Source of the DNA: Puccinia triticina
Taxonomy: Eukaryota > Basidiomycota > Pucciniomycetes > Pucciniales > Pucciniaceae
DNA: 64,000 bases
Assembly: GCF_026914185.1 (NCBI RefSeq)
Contig: NC_070561.1
Location: 6,262,001-6,326,000 of the forward strand
Direction: 5' to 3'
The position numbers and the translations under genes are program-made. Shown piece by piece: positions 22,598 to 35,179 of the stretch (its first letter is position 1; each line of letters begins with the position of its first letter). The notes below the pieces were generated by a model, which ran no database searches, was not told the origin of the DNA, and was given only the letters and a program-made list of their open reading frames with translations.

Positions 22598-24880
22598 CTG
22601 TCCCTCGTGATGATTTGTGCGCAGAATAGTGCAGAAGCTGTTGAACTGAAGAACTTGGGTGCGATAACAGGTCGGTTACAAGCTCGATTAAAGTCTGATC
22701 AACCAGGCATTCAGATAGATAGAAAATGTTGTTACTGTCCGCACTTCTCACGCCCGTTCTTTGTCCGAACTCGAATGAACAAATACCTGTCCCCACAATC
22801 AAACAAAAAGGCTCTTGTGTTGACGGGTCCGGCAAGTAAGATGGATCATGACTCCGGTACTCGGTTGATGGAGAAATGCTCATCAAGCATTCTTGAGAAT
22901 CTCTTGGCTTGTTCTTTTTTCGTTTAAACTTTGATTGATTTGTGCCATCCTCTTCTCTCAAAGCATTCTCGAAAACTACTGCTTAATATCTTGTCATCAT
23001 ACTTACAACTTATAAAACTCTCATCGATCGTTGTAACAAGTAAATGAAAGAAAACCCCTTTCTACTAAAAAATAGAGATACTTTTTCCCAAGAGAAGATA
23101 AATGTTTGCGATCAGACTTAACCCCATGTACGAGTTGGATCCACTGGTCGATCCCAGTCAAGTTCCATCCCCCCCGGAGTAGCCCACCACTGACCAGGCT
23201 AAATACACAAACCAGCAATGGCATGCCTGTTTTGACAGGCTGCTGGAAACACGGAGAACCCTGATGACCAGGTTGATTCCAGTCATTGGTCATAAGAGTA
23301 TCCAAAAAGATATTTAATATAAAAGGGATGGAAGAAGCTGGAGAAATTGATTATTGCTGGCTGTTTTTTAGTTAAATAATTAATTGAGAACAAACAGGGT
23401 AACATGATTTGAGTCAAGTAAAGATATGATTTTGTGTAGGAATATATAACTCAATTAAATTTGTTTGGCCGGAAGGAAAAAAAAGGTAGTAAAAAAGGCA
23501 GATATAGACATGATGCATTGAGAGAATCAAAGAACTGCACTATCCAATTGATCAGTCACACAGCTTTGCTGAACTTCTGAGTTTGTGTTGAGAGATTGAT
23601 CCTATTGGCTTGTTTTGCCAGCGCTACCGGAGTTGATTGACTGCAATTTTATTTTGAATCTTTCGCCCGCACAAGATTGTCTGGGTGATGAGCATCATAG
23701 TGTTTATTGTCAGTTTCCGGGAGGTCCGCCCACATTTGTCTCGTCCATTCCTCCACCAAACCTCCCTTCTGGCTTGGTGGCGCTTCTCCTGGGGGTGGCT
23801 GAGTTCACCAAAGAGTTTCAGCCGTCGGCGCTCTTGCCCGGTCTAAAAGAACAGGAGCCTCACCACGTTGTAAGCAGTCTTGGAACCTTCCCTGGTGGAC
23901 TCCTCTATGGTTAATGCGTCTTCGGGTATATCAATGCTATACGAATACGAAGAATAAGATCGATGAACTCCCTGTCCGATCTTATCGAGAAAAAATAATT
24001 ATCAGCTTCAGACAAGAATTGATGAGATATATAAATGCGAAAATGGATGATGTCTGACCAGTAGGACTATAAGAACAGGGAGGCGCATTGGCAACATTTT
24101 TCACAGAGCAAGTATGGATGGGGCGGGAACTGCTGAGTGGCAAGGAAGATTTTTGATCTATGAGGGATGAGGAAAATCCATTCGGCCAGCACTTCTTCCC
24201 TTTTTATGCCAACAGCCAATGGGCTCCGAATTGCAAGGGGCTACAGAGAAGCCCAAGTCAAGAGGACTGTCAGATGCGTTAGGAATCCTAGGGCCTGTCT
24301 GGTTTTGCAGTGTCATACCGGTTCCTACCGGTCCGCGAGGCATTGATACTCGTTTACTGTTTGGTTGAGGATTTTATACAGACAACATTATTTCGCTTGT
24401 AACTTGAACTTCCATGTGATATGAAACACACCACCGGCAGTTTCTAATCCAGATTGGGCTGTGGGTGCAGCGAAGTCCCCGTGATCAATGGTCATTAACG
24501 CGTAGCAACAGACCTTGCGGCGCGTCGCAGGCACCCTGGCCTCCTTTAAAAATTTTTTGACATTTGTTTCATGATTGATTCAAGCAATCAGGGTTCAGCT
24601 TCCATGGGACAAAAGAACATCCCTAATCCTGACTGGGCTGCGATGGGAGGAAACCGGATGTACATAGCGAGGTCACCGTGTGCCATGGACTCAACGTGTA
24701 CGGACAGGCCTTGGCACGGCGCACGCACCCCGCTAGATAGAAGCCTAAGGCTGTTGAGGGTAGTACTAGGGAGAACTCAGTCCCTCCCTTCAAAGGAGGC
24801 CCCCGGTGGATGCGATGAGGCACGTTTTTGTATACCACTCCGCCCATGAAGTGATGGAATCAGCCTCCTTGTAACGTTTT
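22598..24880. other. Gene-poor region with retroelement-like fragment
   Basis: No gene can be supported. 23085-23200 matches part of 16990-17110 inside TIR element B (words AACCCCAT, CCCCGGAGTA), so it is a dispersed repeat fragment, probably from a retroelement. Open frames at 23615-23914 and 24571-24849 show no family features. Confidence 0.45.
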
Positions 24881-25074
24881 TCGGCCGATAAATCACTGAA
24901 AGCTCTAGCTATGTGACACCGTAAAGACCATGATGAACGTCTACACTCGGCCTACAACCTCACAAAATTTGGGGCTGTACCACCCCTCCTTCAACAAAAA
25001 ATCAGCATCAGAAGTTGACCGGCAGATGATGAAGGCTGGTGATCTCCTCCTACAAAGAGATCACACCTTCACCT

Positions 25075-25400
25075 CCCCTCAATAACTGGCACAGATTGGT
25101 CATTGATTACTCCGCTCAATGACCAATCTGTGCCGGCCATTGTGGGGAGGTGCTACTCCCCTTGATAACCAATCTGTGCCAGTCATTGAGGGGAGGTGCT
25201 ACTCCCCTTGATGAATGATTTTGCCAGTCTTTGAGGGGAGTAGCACCCCCCTTGATGACCGGTCTGTGTTGATCATTGGGGGGAGGTGCTACTCCCCTTG
25301 ATGAAAAATTGTACCGGTCATTGAGGGGAGTAGCACCCTTGATGACCGGTCTGTGTTGGTCATTGAGGGGTGCTACTCCCCTCAATGACTGATGTGAGCT
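25075..25400. repeat. Palindromic satellite, CTCCCCTCAATGACC type
   Basis: Alternating forward and reverse-complement units (CTCCCCTTGATGACC / GGTCATTGAGGGGAG), spaced by about 15-20 nt, make a series of hairpins. I could not find flanking TIRs or a target duplication. Confidence 0.8.
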
Positions 25401-26581
25401 GGTGGGGTGATTTATATTGACAAGTGTGACAGAATGTCCACTTGGCGTTAGCGTGGGCGGGGATGCACAAGCAGCTGAGCTCAGTGTGCATTTGGTGACA
25501 TAAGCATTGAGGATTATGTCAGAAAAGCACAGCAGAAAAAGCTTAAGGAAAGTCACATGCACGGATTGCGGACCAGTACTGAGTTTGAATTGGGCAAGAG
25601 CTGGACTGCCGCAGACCAAATGCAGGGACTGATAGCAGCAGCGCGTCAGCAGGTGATATAGAAAAAGTAGGCGCAGAATGTATTGGAAAGACCAGCAATG
25701 TGTGAGTACAGCACATGGGCAAAATTGACAAGACCACCAACAAGCACACCTTGGAAAGACCAGCAATGTGTGTGTACAGCACATGAGCAAACTTGACGGG
25801 ACCACCGATGAGAACACCTGGTTGTGCGGAGTTGAAGTTGAGACAAGAGATGAGAAACTTGAATGAAGAAAAGAGTATACAGAGACTATTTAACATGATC
25901 ATTTAGGTTTTACAACTAGGTTACAACTTTGAGTATCACTACACAACCGGTTGATGAGTATGCTTTTACTGAGATATCTCAATAGGTGAGTCAGGGCAGC
26001 TGAAGCGGGTTGCACTGGTGAGAGACTGACTGATGGGGGCTAGTCAGAGGACGTGGGAAGTCAAGCATTGGAGAGGAGCAGAGCCTGGGAATGTGATGTG
26101 CAGAAGTCGGGTATACACAGCGGACTAGTGCGGCAAAGTGCCAAATTGTGGGATTGGGTGGGAACAGAGACAGATGTGTGTGGAGGGATCACAGTTTCTC
26201 TTCTCTTTTTCCTTTTTTATCATCTTACTCCTCATCATTGTACTTACACTTGCAGATGTACAAGAGTATTAGGAGAGTTTTACATAACCCTTATTTTGCT
26301 TGCTTTCTGTTCTGTTCTGTTCTAGGGAGAGGAAGATCGAGTCTGGGGTCTGGGGTTCTGGGGGTTCTGGATCCAAGATGGTAGATTGCAGGATGAGGAA
26401 GAGGCTTGGATCTCCAGCCTCTCAAGCCTTGATTATGGTCCGTGACATGTACATGTAGTCTGTGTACATGTGAGTTTGCGCTACGGCTCATAACACTATC
26501 CCCCCTTCAATGCCCAAGCCGCCCCCTTTTCTGCTTGATTAATGAGAAATAAAAAATAAAAAATTCCTCCTCTTTTGGCTC
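25401..26581. other. Gene-free stretch with a local tandem duplication
   Basis: Around 25684-25820 a unit of about 69 bp starting GGAAAGACCAGCAATGTGTG occurs twice in tandem with a few changes. No gene seen. Confidence 0.55.
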
Positions 26582-27890
26582 TAGAGATGGCACTTGGGTA
26601 CCTGTTTGCGGGTACCTGGCACCTGCCAGCAGGTACCTGGAACACCCGCTCAGCACCCGCCGGTGGGTGTTGGGTGCGGGTGCGGGTGTTCAGTTTTTGG
26701 GCAGGAAAAAAACGGGTACCCATCCGGGTACCCGCCCGTTTTGGTGGGCCAGATGGATCGGAAGGATCTCTCCACTTGAAGAGGTGGGAGGTGTACATAC
26801 CACCTCAAGCAGAGTGATCCCTCCGCCCAGAGGTGTGTAAACCTCAACCGGAGCAATCCCTCCGCCCAGAGGTGTGTACACCTCCTCAACCGGAGGGACT
26901 CCTCGACCGGAGGAGTCCCTCTGGTCGAAAAGCTTGTGCACCTCTTTGACTGGAGGGATCCCTCCGGTCAAAAAGCTTGTACACCTCTTCGACTGGAGGG
27001 ATCCCTCCGGTCAAGGAGGTACTATACCCCCGGGACTCCGGGAGGAATCCCCGGGTCAGCGAGTATATTGATGACCGGGAGGGAATCCTCCCGGTCATTG
27101 ATATAATCAATGGCTGGGAGGACTTCCTCCCGGTCATCGATAAATAATGAATGGCTGGGAGGACTCCCTCCTGGTCATCAATATAATTGATGGCTGGGAG
27201 GACTTCCTCCCGGTCATCGATATAATTGATGGCTGGGAGGACTTCCTCCCGGTCATAAATATACTCGCTGCAATGACCGGGAGGAAGTCCTCCCTCCCGG
27301 TCATCAATATAATTGATGGCTGGAAGGACTCCCTCCCAGTCATTGATATAATCAATGGCTCAATGGCTGGGAGGACTCCCTCCCAGTCATCGATATAATC
27401 AATGGCTTGATGGCTGGGAGGACTCCCTCCCAGTCATCGATATAATCAATGGCTCGATGGCTGGGAGGACTCCCTCCCAGTCATTGATATAATCGATGGC
27501 TGGGAGGACTCCCTCCCAGTCATTGATATAATCGATGGCTGGGAGGACTCCCTCCCAGTCATTGATATAATCGATGGCTGGGAGGACTCCCTCCCAGTCA
27601 TCGATATAATCGATGGCTTGATGGCTGGGAGGACTCCCTCCCGGCCATCGCGATGAGCTTGCTGACTGTGGTAATCCCTCCCGGTCAGCAAGTGTATTTA
27701 TTAATGACCGGGAGGGATTTCTCACCGGCAGTGAGTATATCAGAGCGGGTACCCGCCCCTGCACCCGGCACCCGCCAGCAGGTACCCGGTATACCCGCCG
27801 AGCACACGCCGGCGGGTGTTGAGATTTTGCAAAATTTCAGGCGGGTACCCGCACCCGCGGTGGGTACCCGGGTGCGAGAGGCCATCTCTC
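26582..27890. mobile_element. hAT-like non-autonomous element, 1.31 kb, 8-bp TSD
   Basis: Left end TAGAGATGGC, right end (reverse complement) GAGAGATGGC. The 8-bp sequence TTTGGCTC flanks both sides (26574-26581, 27891-27898), the length typical of hAT insertions. Subterminal regions on both sides are crowded with GGGTACCCGC-type motifs, also found just inside the ends of the large hAT element at 29325 and 62012. The centre is a palindromic satellite. No transposase. Confidence 0.8.
26815..27725. repeat. Palindromic satellite, ATCGATGGCTGGGAGGACTC type
   Basis: Units pair a GGGAGGACT half with an AGTCCTCCC half around short AT-rich spacers (ATATAATCGAT). The most regular run, 27360-27620, has a period of about 50 bp. 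Both halves of each unit are complementary. Confidence 0.9.
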
Positions 27891-27929
27891 TTTGGCTCTA
27901 CATTCCGTCCCTGGGCAGCATTGAAAAAC

Positions 27930-29020
27930 CCAGTGGGAAAAAGCTTGCCCTCTCACTTTCTTCTCCGCGTCCTCCAATGCCTGGCCGCCGCCTCCGGAAA
28001 TTTTGAGTTGAACTCCGCCAATCGGTCTCCGCTGTTCTTCAGGTTTGCCTCTGGTTCCCACAGATTCTCCAACGGTCCAAATCCGCGCCAGCTGACCAGG
28101 TATTGAGTCGTCCACCCTCTCCGCCGTTGACCTCCCACTCATCTCCGCCGTTGACTGTTACCGGTTCCGGGGTCGGCCGCTGTCAGTGGGCAATTTTGTT
28201 GGGCTTGGGTTTGCGGAGTACTGATACATGGAAAACAGGTGGACTCCCTGCATGGAGAGCGGAAGGGTCAGTTTGTAAGCGGAGTTTGAAATTCTGCTAG
28301 CTATTAGAAATGGTCCAAGCCAGCGGTGGTCCAATTTGGGGCTGGGGCAGGTTGTTGAGATATTGCGTCCATCTAGCCAAACCTCGTCTCTGCTGTTCCA
28401 TTCCGGTGTTTTTTGCACTCTGCTGTCAAACTGGCTTTTCATGGCCTCCTGCGCCGCCTCCAGACAGTGCTTAAGCTCTTCCTGTACCTCCGCAAGCTGG
28501 CGGAGTTGCTCCGCCACTGCCGGTACGCACTGTTCCGCCGATGGAACTCCGCTGTACAATGGGTTGAAACCTTCATTTGCCTTGAATGGGGACACCCCTT
28601 TTGACGTGTGGTTGTTGTTGCTGTAAGCAATCTCCGCCGTTTCCAGGAGCGGAGCCCAATCATCCTGTCAATAGCTCACAAAGTGGCAGAGATATTGCTC
28701 CACCGCTTTGTTTGTGATTTCCGACTGTCTGTCCTTGGGTGCTATGCCGTAGATGGTTCAAGGCGGATGCAGAGTCGGTTGTCCAATTTGCGGGTGATTT
28801 GGGAAACAAAAATGCTCCCTTGGTTGGAGAAAATAGTCTTTGGAGTGCCATGGAGTTTCCAAACATGCTCCGCCATCAGGTCCGCTAACTACTCCACGTT
28901 CATGGACTTCCTGCAGGGGATAAAGTGCGCCATCTTTGTCAGGCGGTCAACAACAGTCAGTATGCTGTTGTAGGAGCGGGATTCAGGAAGGTCTGTGATG
29001 AGATCATAGCTGATGTCCGT
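27930..29020 (-). pseudogene. Ty3 chromovirus integrase and chromodomain remnant
   Basis: Reading on the minus strand from 29020: the integrase core words [10 protein letters not shown] and [14 protein letters not shown], then an in-frame TAG, then FSNQGSIFVS where the second catalytic Asp of the DDE triad is Asn, then SPFKANEGFNP and the C-terminal RWLGPFLI/YKLTLP region, then a chromodomain (YLVSWRGFGPLENLWEP, about 28090-28030). Several frame changes separate these blocks. Gag, protease and reverse transcriptase are absent. The integrase start is cut at about 29020 by unrelated sequence. It is a dead fragment of a Ty3/gypsy retrotransposon. Confidence 0.85.
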
Positions 29021-29316
29021 TGTGGTAAGACCAATCAACACCAAACTCATTAAAATATACATTAAAATACAATTTACATATATTATATTCATGTACACAC
29101 CGTCAAAAAGCATGAGAGACACCAGCTTTCAAGATAAAGGCTGTTACATACAAATTACATAAGAACTGTCTATTCTAATGTGCCAAAAAGCGCTGAACAC
29201 CCTTGAAATCACATGTACACATTTTTGTTTTCACGTAGTGTTTCTTTTATCACAAGTACACTTAGAAATCATTCATGTCTTGGAAATCACCTCTAAATGG
29301 CCATGTTTTCCCCACT
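29021..29316. other. AT-rich spacer left of the hAT element
   Basis: No gene seen. It ends in CTAATTTT (29317-29324), the left target duplication of the large hAT element. Confidence 0.6.
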
Positions 29317-30412
29317 CTAATTTTTAGAGCTGGTTGCTTTGAACCCGGGTAACTGTTTGTGTCCGGGTACCCGCAGCCTTTTTTTAGCTAAAATGAGACA
29401 CCCACACCCGCATCCGCACCCGCGGAGCGGGTACCGGCAATACCCGAGCGGGTATTTGCGGGTATCCGCCACTTAAAACACCCCAAGGCAGGCAGATTCT
29501 GATTTGATTACTATGCTACTATCCTAATCTATATCAACAACATTTTTGGAACCTTCTGCCCTTTCCTTTACACTTGTTTTGACCTTGTCTTTATGATTGT
29601 TCATGTACTCGTGGAGGGCCAGAGGTCCAATCTTGTTGTTCTTTGAATAAAACAACAAGGTCATACCTCTACTTACAGACTTGGGGCTGAGGCTGTGTCT
29701 CCTGGTGGACACGTAATCCTGGTTAAAGTTGAAGGTGCACTCTACATCTACCGTTGTTGCTATATAGAAACCGGGATCAATCAGCATCATGTTGATTCTT
29801 TCAAAAGTCATAAAAAAAACAAGCTCACCCGGGCAACTTAATACATCAAGTGCCATTTGTAAAAGGCCATGGTGAGTATTTCCAGAACGTTTCTGCTCAA
29901 CCCACCACTCGAGACCATTGATTGGCGCGCCCTCTTCCAGAACCAGCCCGCCCGAGAGCCATATGTCCAGGGGGTTGGATAAACCATCAGCAGATCGTGC
30001 TACAGCAGCAGCACTTAGCCCGGCGAGGACACCAGTCTGAGGCTGAAGAGTGATTCAGTTTGTATTTAATTAAACTAGATCATGACATGCAATAAAATTA
30101 CCTTTGCCGGTACCTTTTTCGCTGGTACTGCATTTGAAATTGTTCTGCGCTTATACCATTTATTGTACATCTTGCGAGTTAAATCAAGTGCCTCATGGAT
30201 CCATTCCCGAGGCCATTTTGAAAGCTTGAAGTATTCATATTTGAAAGAAGCGTGAAGAACTTCAAGGCAAAGTTTTTGGAAAGTTAGTATGAAAGAGAAA
30301 ATGTAAAGTATATGCAGCTCAATGAAAAGACTAACCCATTGCTATCCTGTAAATCGGTGAACAGTCTGTGAGTGAATAATACTTATTTGTGATACGAAGC
30401 CCGGCGCGACAT

Positions 30413-30798
30413 GATGAGCTAGACTGGGGCTGATGACAGCGTACACAAGGCAAGGGCGAGTGGATGATGGTTGTGGAAGGATTTTCATTACACATGATCA
30501 GCCTCACAAGAACAGAAGATGGAACATGATGAGAAAAAGGAAAGGAAAAAGAAAGGGGAAAGGAAAGGAAAGAAAGAGGGAGACAAGAGAAAGGACTCTA
30601 CCTGAGGACAGCGTACACGAGGCAAGGGCGAGTGGATGGTGGTTGTGGAAGGATGAGGAAAGGAGCCTTCCACTTACGCTGCCCCAGGTAGACTAACAAG
30701 CATGTGATATGTGAGTGACAGGTGCGGGAAGTGAGGGACATGTGAGTAGCAGATGAACAAGACTGTAAGATAGGAAACAATGGTAGACTAGCTTAACA
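30413..30798. repeat. Interruption in the hAT transposase with internal direct repeat
   Basis: A segment of about 47 bp (GACAGCGTACAC..GGCAAGGGCGAGTGGATG..TGGTTGTGGAAGGA) occurs at about 30435-30481 and again at 30606-30652, separated by a GGAAAGGAAAG-rich purine tract. On the minus strand it separates PPALRNSC from CRAGLRITNKYY. No good splice phases join these, and AGTCTA occurs at both borders, so it may be a small insertion and not an intron. Confidence 0.5.
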
Positions 30799-32749
30799 CA
30801 ACAAGAATTTCGCAAAGCTGGGGGATAATCATCATCATTGTTTGCAATCACAGTAGAAAGGCTAGCAGTCATTTGATCAATGAGGAAAACGACTTTGGCC
30901 ACTCGAGCTGAGGCAGTGGTTGATATCTGAAATGTGAATTCGTAAAAGAGTTCCAGAATCTGAACTAGGTGACTCGCCAAGTCCAAGTCCTCATGATGTA
31001 TATGGTTGTTCCGGGGTGTGCCGAACTGCTTATCCCGCTGCCATATGATACTGCCATGAAAACCAAGTCAGAATGCTCATCCGGAGTGATTGTGATGCTC
31101 ATGAAAAACTTATGTACATGGCTTCCTCACACCTAAAAATGCTCTTGAGCTGCTTGAAAGTTGAATTCCAGCGGGTTGGTACATTCCGCTCAATGTTGTG
31201 AGGCTTCTCACAATTGGTTTCTTTACATATTTGAATGATCTTAGCTTTTGAGTTTGGGGACTTCTTCAATTTTGTTGCAATTCGGCGAAACTGAATAAAT
31301 ATATTTATCTTTTATAAGCAATCATCAAGAAATGAATGGATTGTCTACAAAGCTGACCTTTGCAAGGGACGGGCGACATGAGGCAGAAGTATATGAATTG
31401 TTCTCTGATTCTGGTACCAGGTCTTTGATTTAGGCTAGAGTGAGCTCATCATCAGGTTGAAGGGTGGCATCTTCTACCTCATCTGGGGCCGCATCTAAGG
31501 TATCGGATTCCTCATCATTATCTGGGTTTTGGAAACTGGAAATGATGCATCAAAAAAATATTGGAAATCAGATTTGCTCACATCTGAGTGATTATATCCT
31601 TTACTTAAACCACTGGTGGGGGGGCAATGGATGTGCAAGGCCGTACACCAAGCATTGGAGGGGGGGGGGGGGAGAAGAGGGGGCGGGGGTGGGACTAACC
31701 AACACTCACGTTTCAATAAGATCTTGAGCTCCTTCTTCATCATCAGATTCTTCAACTTCAAGCTTGTCAGCCTCTGCGGAGCCTTTCTTCGAACTTCCAA
31801 ATGGTCAAAGGATGGCCTTGACAATAAGATTGAGGATGTGTGCAAAGCACTGTATCCACTGCGGCTCACCGTGGGACCGCTTCCACCCAAGTATGCCCAA
31901 TTCCGAAATCATGGTTGCATTGTTTGCGGCATTATCTGAAACAATTCCATGGATCTGAAAGAGGAAGAAGTAGGGTTTGTTAGCCATAAGATGAATCTGA
32001 TTTATTGGAAATTTGATCTTACCCGTCTTTCTAATCCAAACTTTTCAACAATGCACTGGACCACACTAGCTAAGTATTTGCCGGTATGCCTTTCACTAAG
32101 CTGCACAAAGTCCAGAGGTGTTGCTTCTGATTTCAAGTTACCGGCGCCATTGTCAACAAGTCGGTATATCACCGCACCAAAGATATCAAATCCGTCGGGT
32201 GATTGCCATGCATCAACCCCTAAGTAAATTGCGCCTTGGTGCAGCTGGAAATTGGGTGGTTTGAGCTGTAGTCAGTAATTCTTTATTGAATAAAACAACA
32301 CAAATACAAACAAGATCAGGCTGACCTTTAATTCATCAAATAATTTCTCTTGAATGGACAAGTACAACATGTGAATTGCTTTTGAGACCATCCTTTGAGT
32401 GAGGAGATTCTTGGAAATCTATGGATGAAGCAGACGCTTGAAGCTGATTGCTTCCAAAGCAGAAAAAGGTTTTGCTTCCTCAGAGCATCACTAACGGAGC
32501 CGCGACTGGGCGTTTGGGGGCGAACTTTGGCCGCCCGGGCTCCTTTCTTGCGCGCTAACGGACCCGCAGAACAACCCTGGGAACACTGCCGGGGGCAGTC
32601 AAACCCGCGATCACCTGTTGACTTCTGCGGGTCGCCTCCCAGCCACAATTGACCACACACCTCCATCCACTCGACTTCTTCAGCAAAGATGGTCCACAGC
32701 ACACCCCAACTCCTACTCAAAGCTACCCAAGACAGAAAAAAAAATGTCT

Positions 32750-33340
32750 GCATTGGATCAACGTCAAGACTCCTCTTGATAGCCAGGTCTGTTCTGGTCA
32801 CTGGTGGAGCAAATATGTACTCCTCTTGATTACTGGTTCTCTTGGCCAGTCATCGAGAGGGGTGAACAATGACCTCGATGACTAGTTCTCTCAGTTCATT
32901 GAGAGGAGTAAACACTTGTACATCCTTGATGACCGGGCCTGTTCCTGTCATCGAGAAGAGCACAATGTAAGATAACTCCCCTCGATGACTGTTCCGCTCG
33001 GGTCATCGAGAGGAGTGTTTCCTCCTCTTGATGACCGGGTTTGCTCCGTCCATCGAGATACCTGTGTGGTCCTCTCCAGTCATTGAGAGGAGTAAACCAC
33101 TCCGCTCAATGACTGGACGGTTCTCTCCGGTCATCGAAGAGGATAAGATGACGCCTCTCAATGACTTGTCCGCTCGGGTTATCAAGAGGATTTTTTCCTT
33201 TGTTTGCTCCGGTCATCGAGATACTGCGTCCCGATGACCAGAATGTTCTGGTCATTGATGTACATGCCTCCCGATGACCAGAACGTTCCGGTCATTGAGG
33301 GGAGTATGCCATACTCCTATTGATGACCGGAACAAGGGTG
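32750..33340. repeat. Palindromic satellite, CTCGATGACCGG type
   Basis: Forward and reverse units (CCTCTTGATGACCGGG / TCATCGAGAGGAG) alternate and form repeated hairpins inside the 32483-34426 element. Confidence 0.8.
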
Positions 33341-33439
33341 GTGGGTGGTGCTGGAGGAGTGATCTGTTTGTCAGATTGCGGCTTGAACTGCCAGTCCATA
33401 ATTGGAGCTGAGCCGCAACTGCCGTGACATGTGCTTGCG

Positions 33440-34374
33440 TGTGAGCCTGAGTCTCTATAGTGACAACAGGACACAAGAAAGAAGGGGGGGAATATTTGGA
33501 TTTCTTTGGATAAAGAAAATACAAATATAAGAGAGAGAGAGAAAGAGAGAGAGAAACTGAGCAGAATCAAGATAAGCAGATATTCAAGAGTATTCTGGTG
33601 GGAATGCACGTCCACTGGCAATGCTAACTCTACAGAGAGTGCTGCCAAGCTGTGCTAGAGAGTGCTACAGCCTCCTCTCACCAAAGAAACATGGAGGGAT
33701 CCTGGATTAGACAAGTTTAATCCAGCCACAATTTTTTAGCTTCCTTCTGGATAGTCAAGGTTCTTTAAAGGGAAACCTATGTGGTTTGTTTCTTACAAAA
33801 ACCACAGAAAAAGAAGCAGTTATGAAGGGAAAGCCCTGTGATCAAGAATAAGGCAAAGGCCAGCAGAAAAGAGCAGATCAAGCAAGACACAGAGTTGTAC
33901 CTCTGAGATAAACAAGGTTCAGTGAAAAAGAGGTTGCTTACTGTCAATATCCTAGGCGCCTGTGACGGTAGGTATACTGGGAGTGTTGTAAACTCTTTGG
34001 TGGTGATCCTGGGGTTATCTGGGGTGTGGTTCTGGTGTGCTGAAGTCTGTTGATCTGCCTCAGGCAAGGGGGATCCTGACTACGAAAATTTTCACAGTTT
34101 GCTTATGTAATTTACATATGTACATGTGGTTTGGCGCGCCTGGTAGCGCTGACACGTCACGACTGCGCATGCGGGCCACAACTCAATAATTCAGGGAAGG
34201 AGTATGGTTACAAAGAATTGGTAAGTTGTAACTAGGGTTAAAATTACGCAAGGAAAACAGAATATGAAGTCAAAACAAGGTTATCTCTTAAGATGAAAAA
34301 GATATGAAGTAATTCATATGTAAAAGTAGATAAAGGCAGGCTTTAGGTCAGCTGAGTTGACTCTAAGGCTGACA
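33440..34374 (-). mobile_element. Solo LTR, 935 bp (TSD TTGCG)
   Basis: Read on the minus strand it starts TGTCAGCCTTAGAG and ends AGGCTCACA, the TG..CA form of an LTR, with perfect 5-bp duplications TTGCG (33435-33439, 34375-34379). It is homologous to 37284-38128. No internal retroelement sequence is present, so it is the product of recombination between two LTRs. Confidence 0.88.
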
Positions 34375-34892
34375 TTGCGGGCCGGAGAATGCAGGCCAAC
34401 TGCCCCCCGGAACGTTGGAGATGCTCTCAGCACACCAAACCGCGCATCTTTGGAAAACCTAGAAAAAAGATGCTTCTTTAGATTAGGAAAACTGGAGTAC
34501 AAGAATAAGAGTAGTCACCTCTTGCGGGTCAATTTCACCAGTTCCAGAAACACCGACCGAAGTCAGAGTCTCTTTATCTGAAGGTTTAGATTGCTTCCTC
34601 ATACATCAACCGGCATGGGTGAGGAGGTTGCTGCACAACAAGTCATATGCCGGTCGATTGATCACTTTACCACATCTAGAGACGGTAGATAAATTTAAGC
34701 TAGCTTTTGTTAGTTTTTGTCACATTATACTAGAAAAAAGAAAAATGAAGCTCACACTATGAACAAAACTCTAGAAACCGCTGGCAGTTGACATGCGGCA
34801 TACTTGAGTCAATACTCAATTAGAACCAGGTTCATACAAATGAATCCCAGGCTGGAACAGCCTGGAATATTTGGAATTTGCACAACATCATT

Positions 34893-34911
34893 CTAGTGCA
34901 CAGTGCACTAG
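34893..34911. repeat. 19-bp palindrome
   Basis: CTAGTGCACAGTGCACTAG is perfectly self-complementary around its central base, in the subterminal part of the CACTA element. Confidence 0.8.
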
Positions 34912-35179
34912 ACAAGAATGAGCTCTGAGGCAATTTCTCAGCTGGGATCCATGGTCTCTGAGGCAAATGCTCAGGAGATCCATGGTTTGCCAACCCGGGC
35001 TTGTCAGCCAGCATCAGCCCCTCCTGCCTCTTGTTGACCGGGTGGAATGCCTCCCCCTCAAGAAGCTCCTGTCAACAATGGGAAACCATGTCGACCAGGA
35101 GCAGAAAACAACATACAACAGGTGGCCGGGCGCAGTACCTCCCGGCCAACGACATCCACCTGTCGAACAGGAGGAATCC

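Larger units (their letters stand above)
32483..34426. mobile_element. TIR element inserted in a hAT exon (TSD TCA)
   Basis: Ends GAGCATCACTAACGGAGCC and, from the right as reverse complement, GAGCATCTCCAACGTTCCGG are flanked by TCA on both sides (32480-32482, 34427-34429). Removing it with one TCA restores the hAT reading frame across the join (WCAEEAKPF). It contains a palindromic satellite and a solo LTR. A 3-bp duplication fits PIF/Harbinger or CACTA-type insertion. The superfamily is uncertain. Confidence 0.8.
29524..34675 (-). pseudogene. hAT transposase, exons 3 to last (interrupted and decayed)
   Basis: Main exons: 34675-34519 (second half of a BED-type zinc finger, CGKVINRPAYDLLCSNLLTH), 34458-34430 plus 32482-32326, 32265-32023 (GVDAWQSPDGFDIFGAVIYR), 31954-31710 (IVSDNAANNATMI..CFAHILNLIV), 31535-31358, 31290-31133 (VPTRWNSTF), 31050 to about 30799, about 30412-30336 (LRITNKYYSLTD), 30259-30102, 30042-29829 and 29759-29524 (hAT dimerisation words ATTVDVECTFNF and VSTRRHSLSPKSV). 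Introns are about 65-250 nt where resolved. Breaks: in-frame stops at 34608-34606 (TGA), 32421-32419 (TAG), 31807-31805 (TGA) and 31432-30 (TAA), an insertion at 32483-34426, and an unresolved interruption at 30413-30798. The enzyme would have cut and joined hAT ends. This copy is dead. Confidence 0.85.

Noticed and set aside
24571..24849. 92-codon open frame
   Set aside because: No recognised motif, no codon or splice support, and an equally long frame opposes it on the other strand.
34893..34911. 19-bp palindrome as a regulatory operator
   Set aside because: It lies in the subterminal zone of a CACTA element and occurs once. It is more likely part of the element's own repeat structure.
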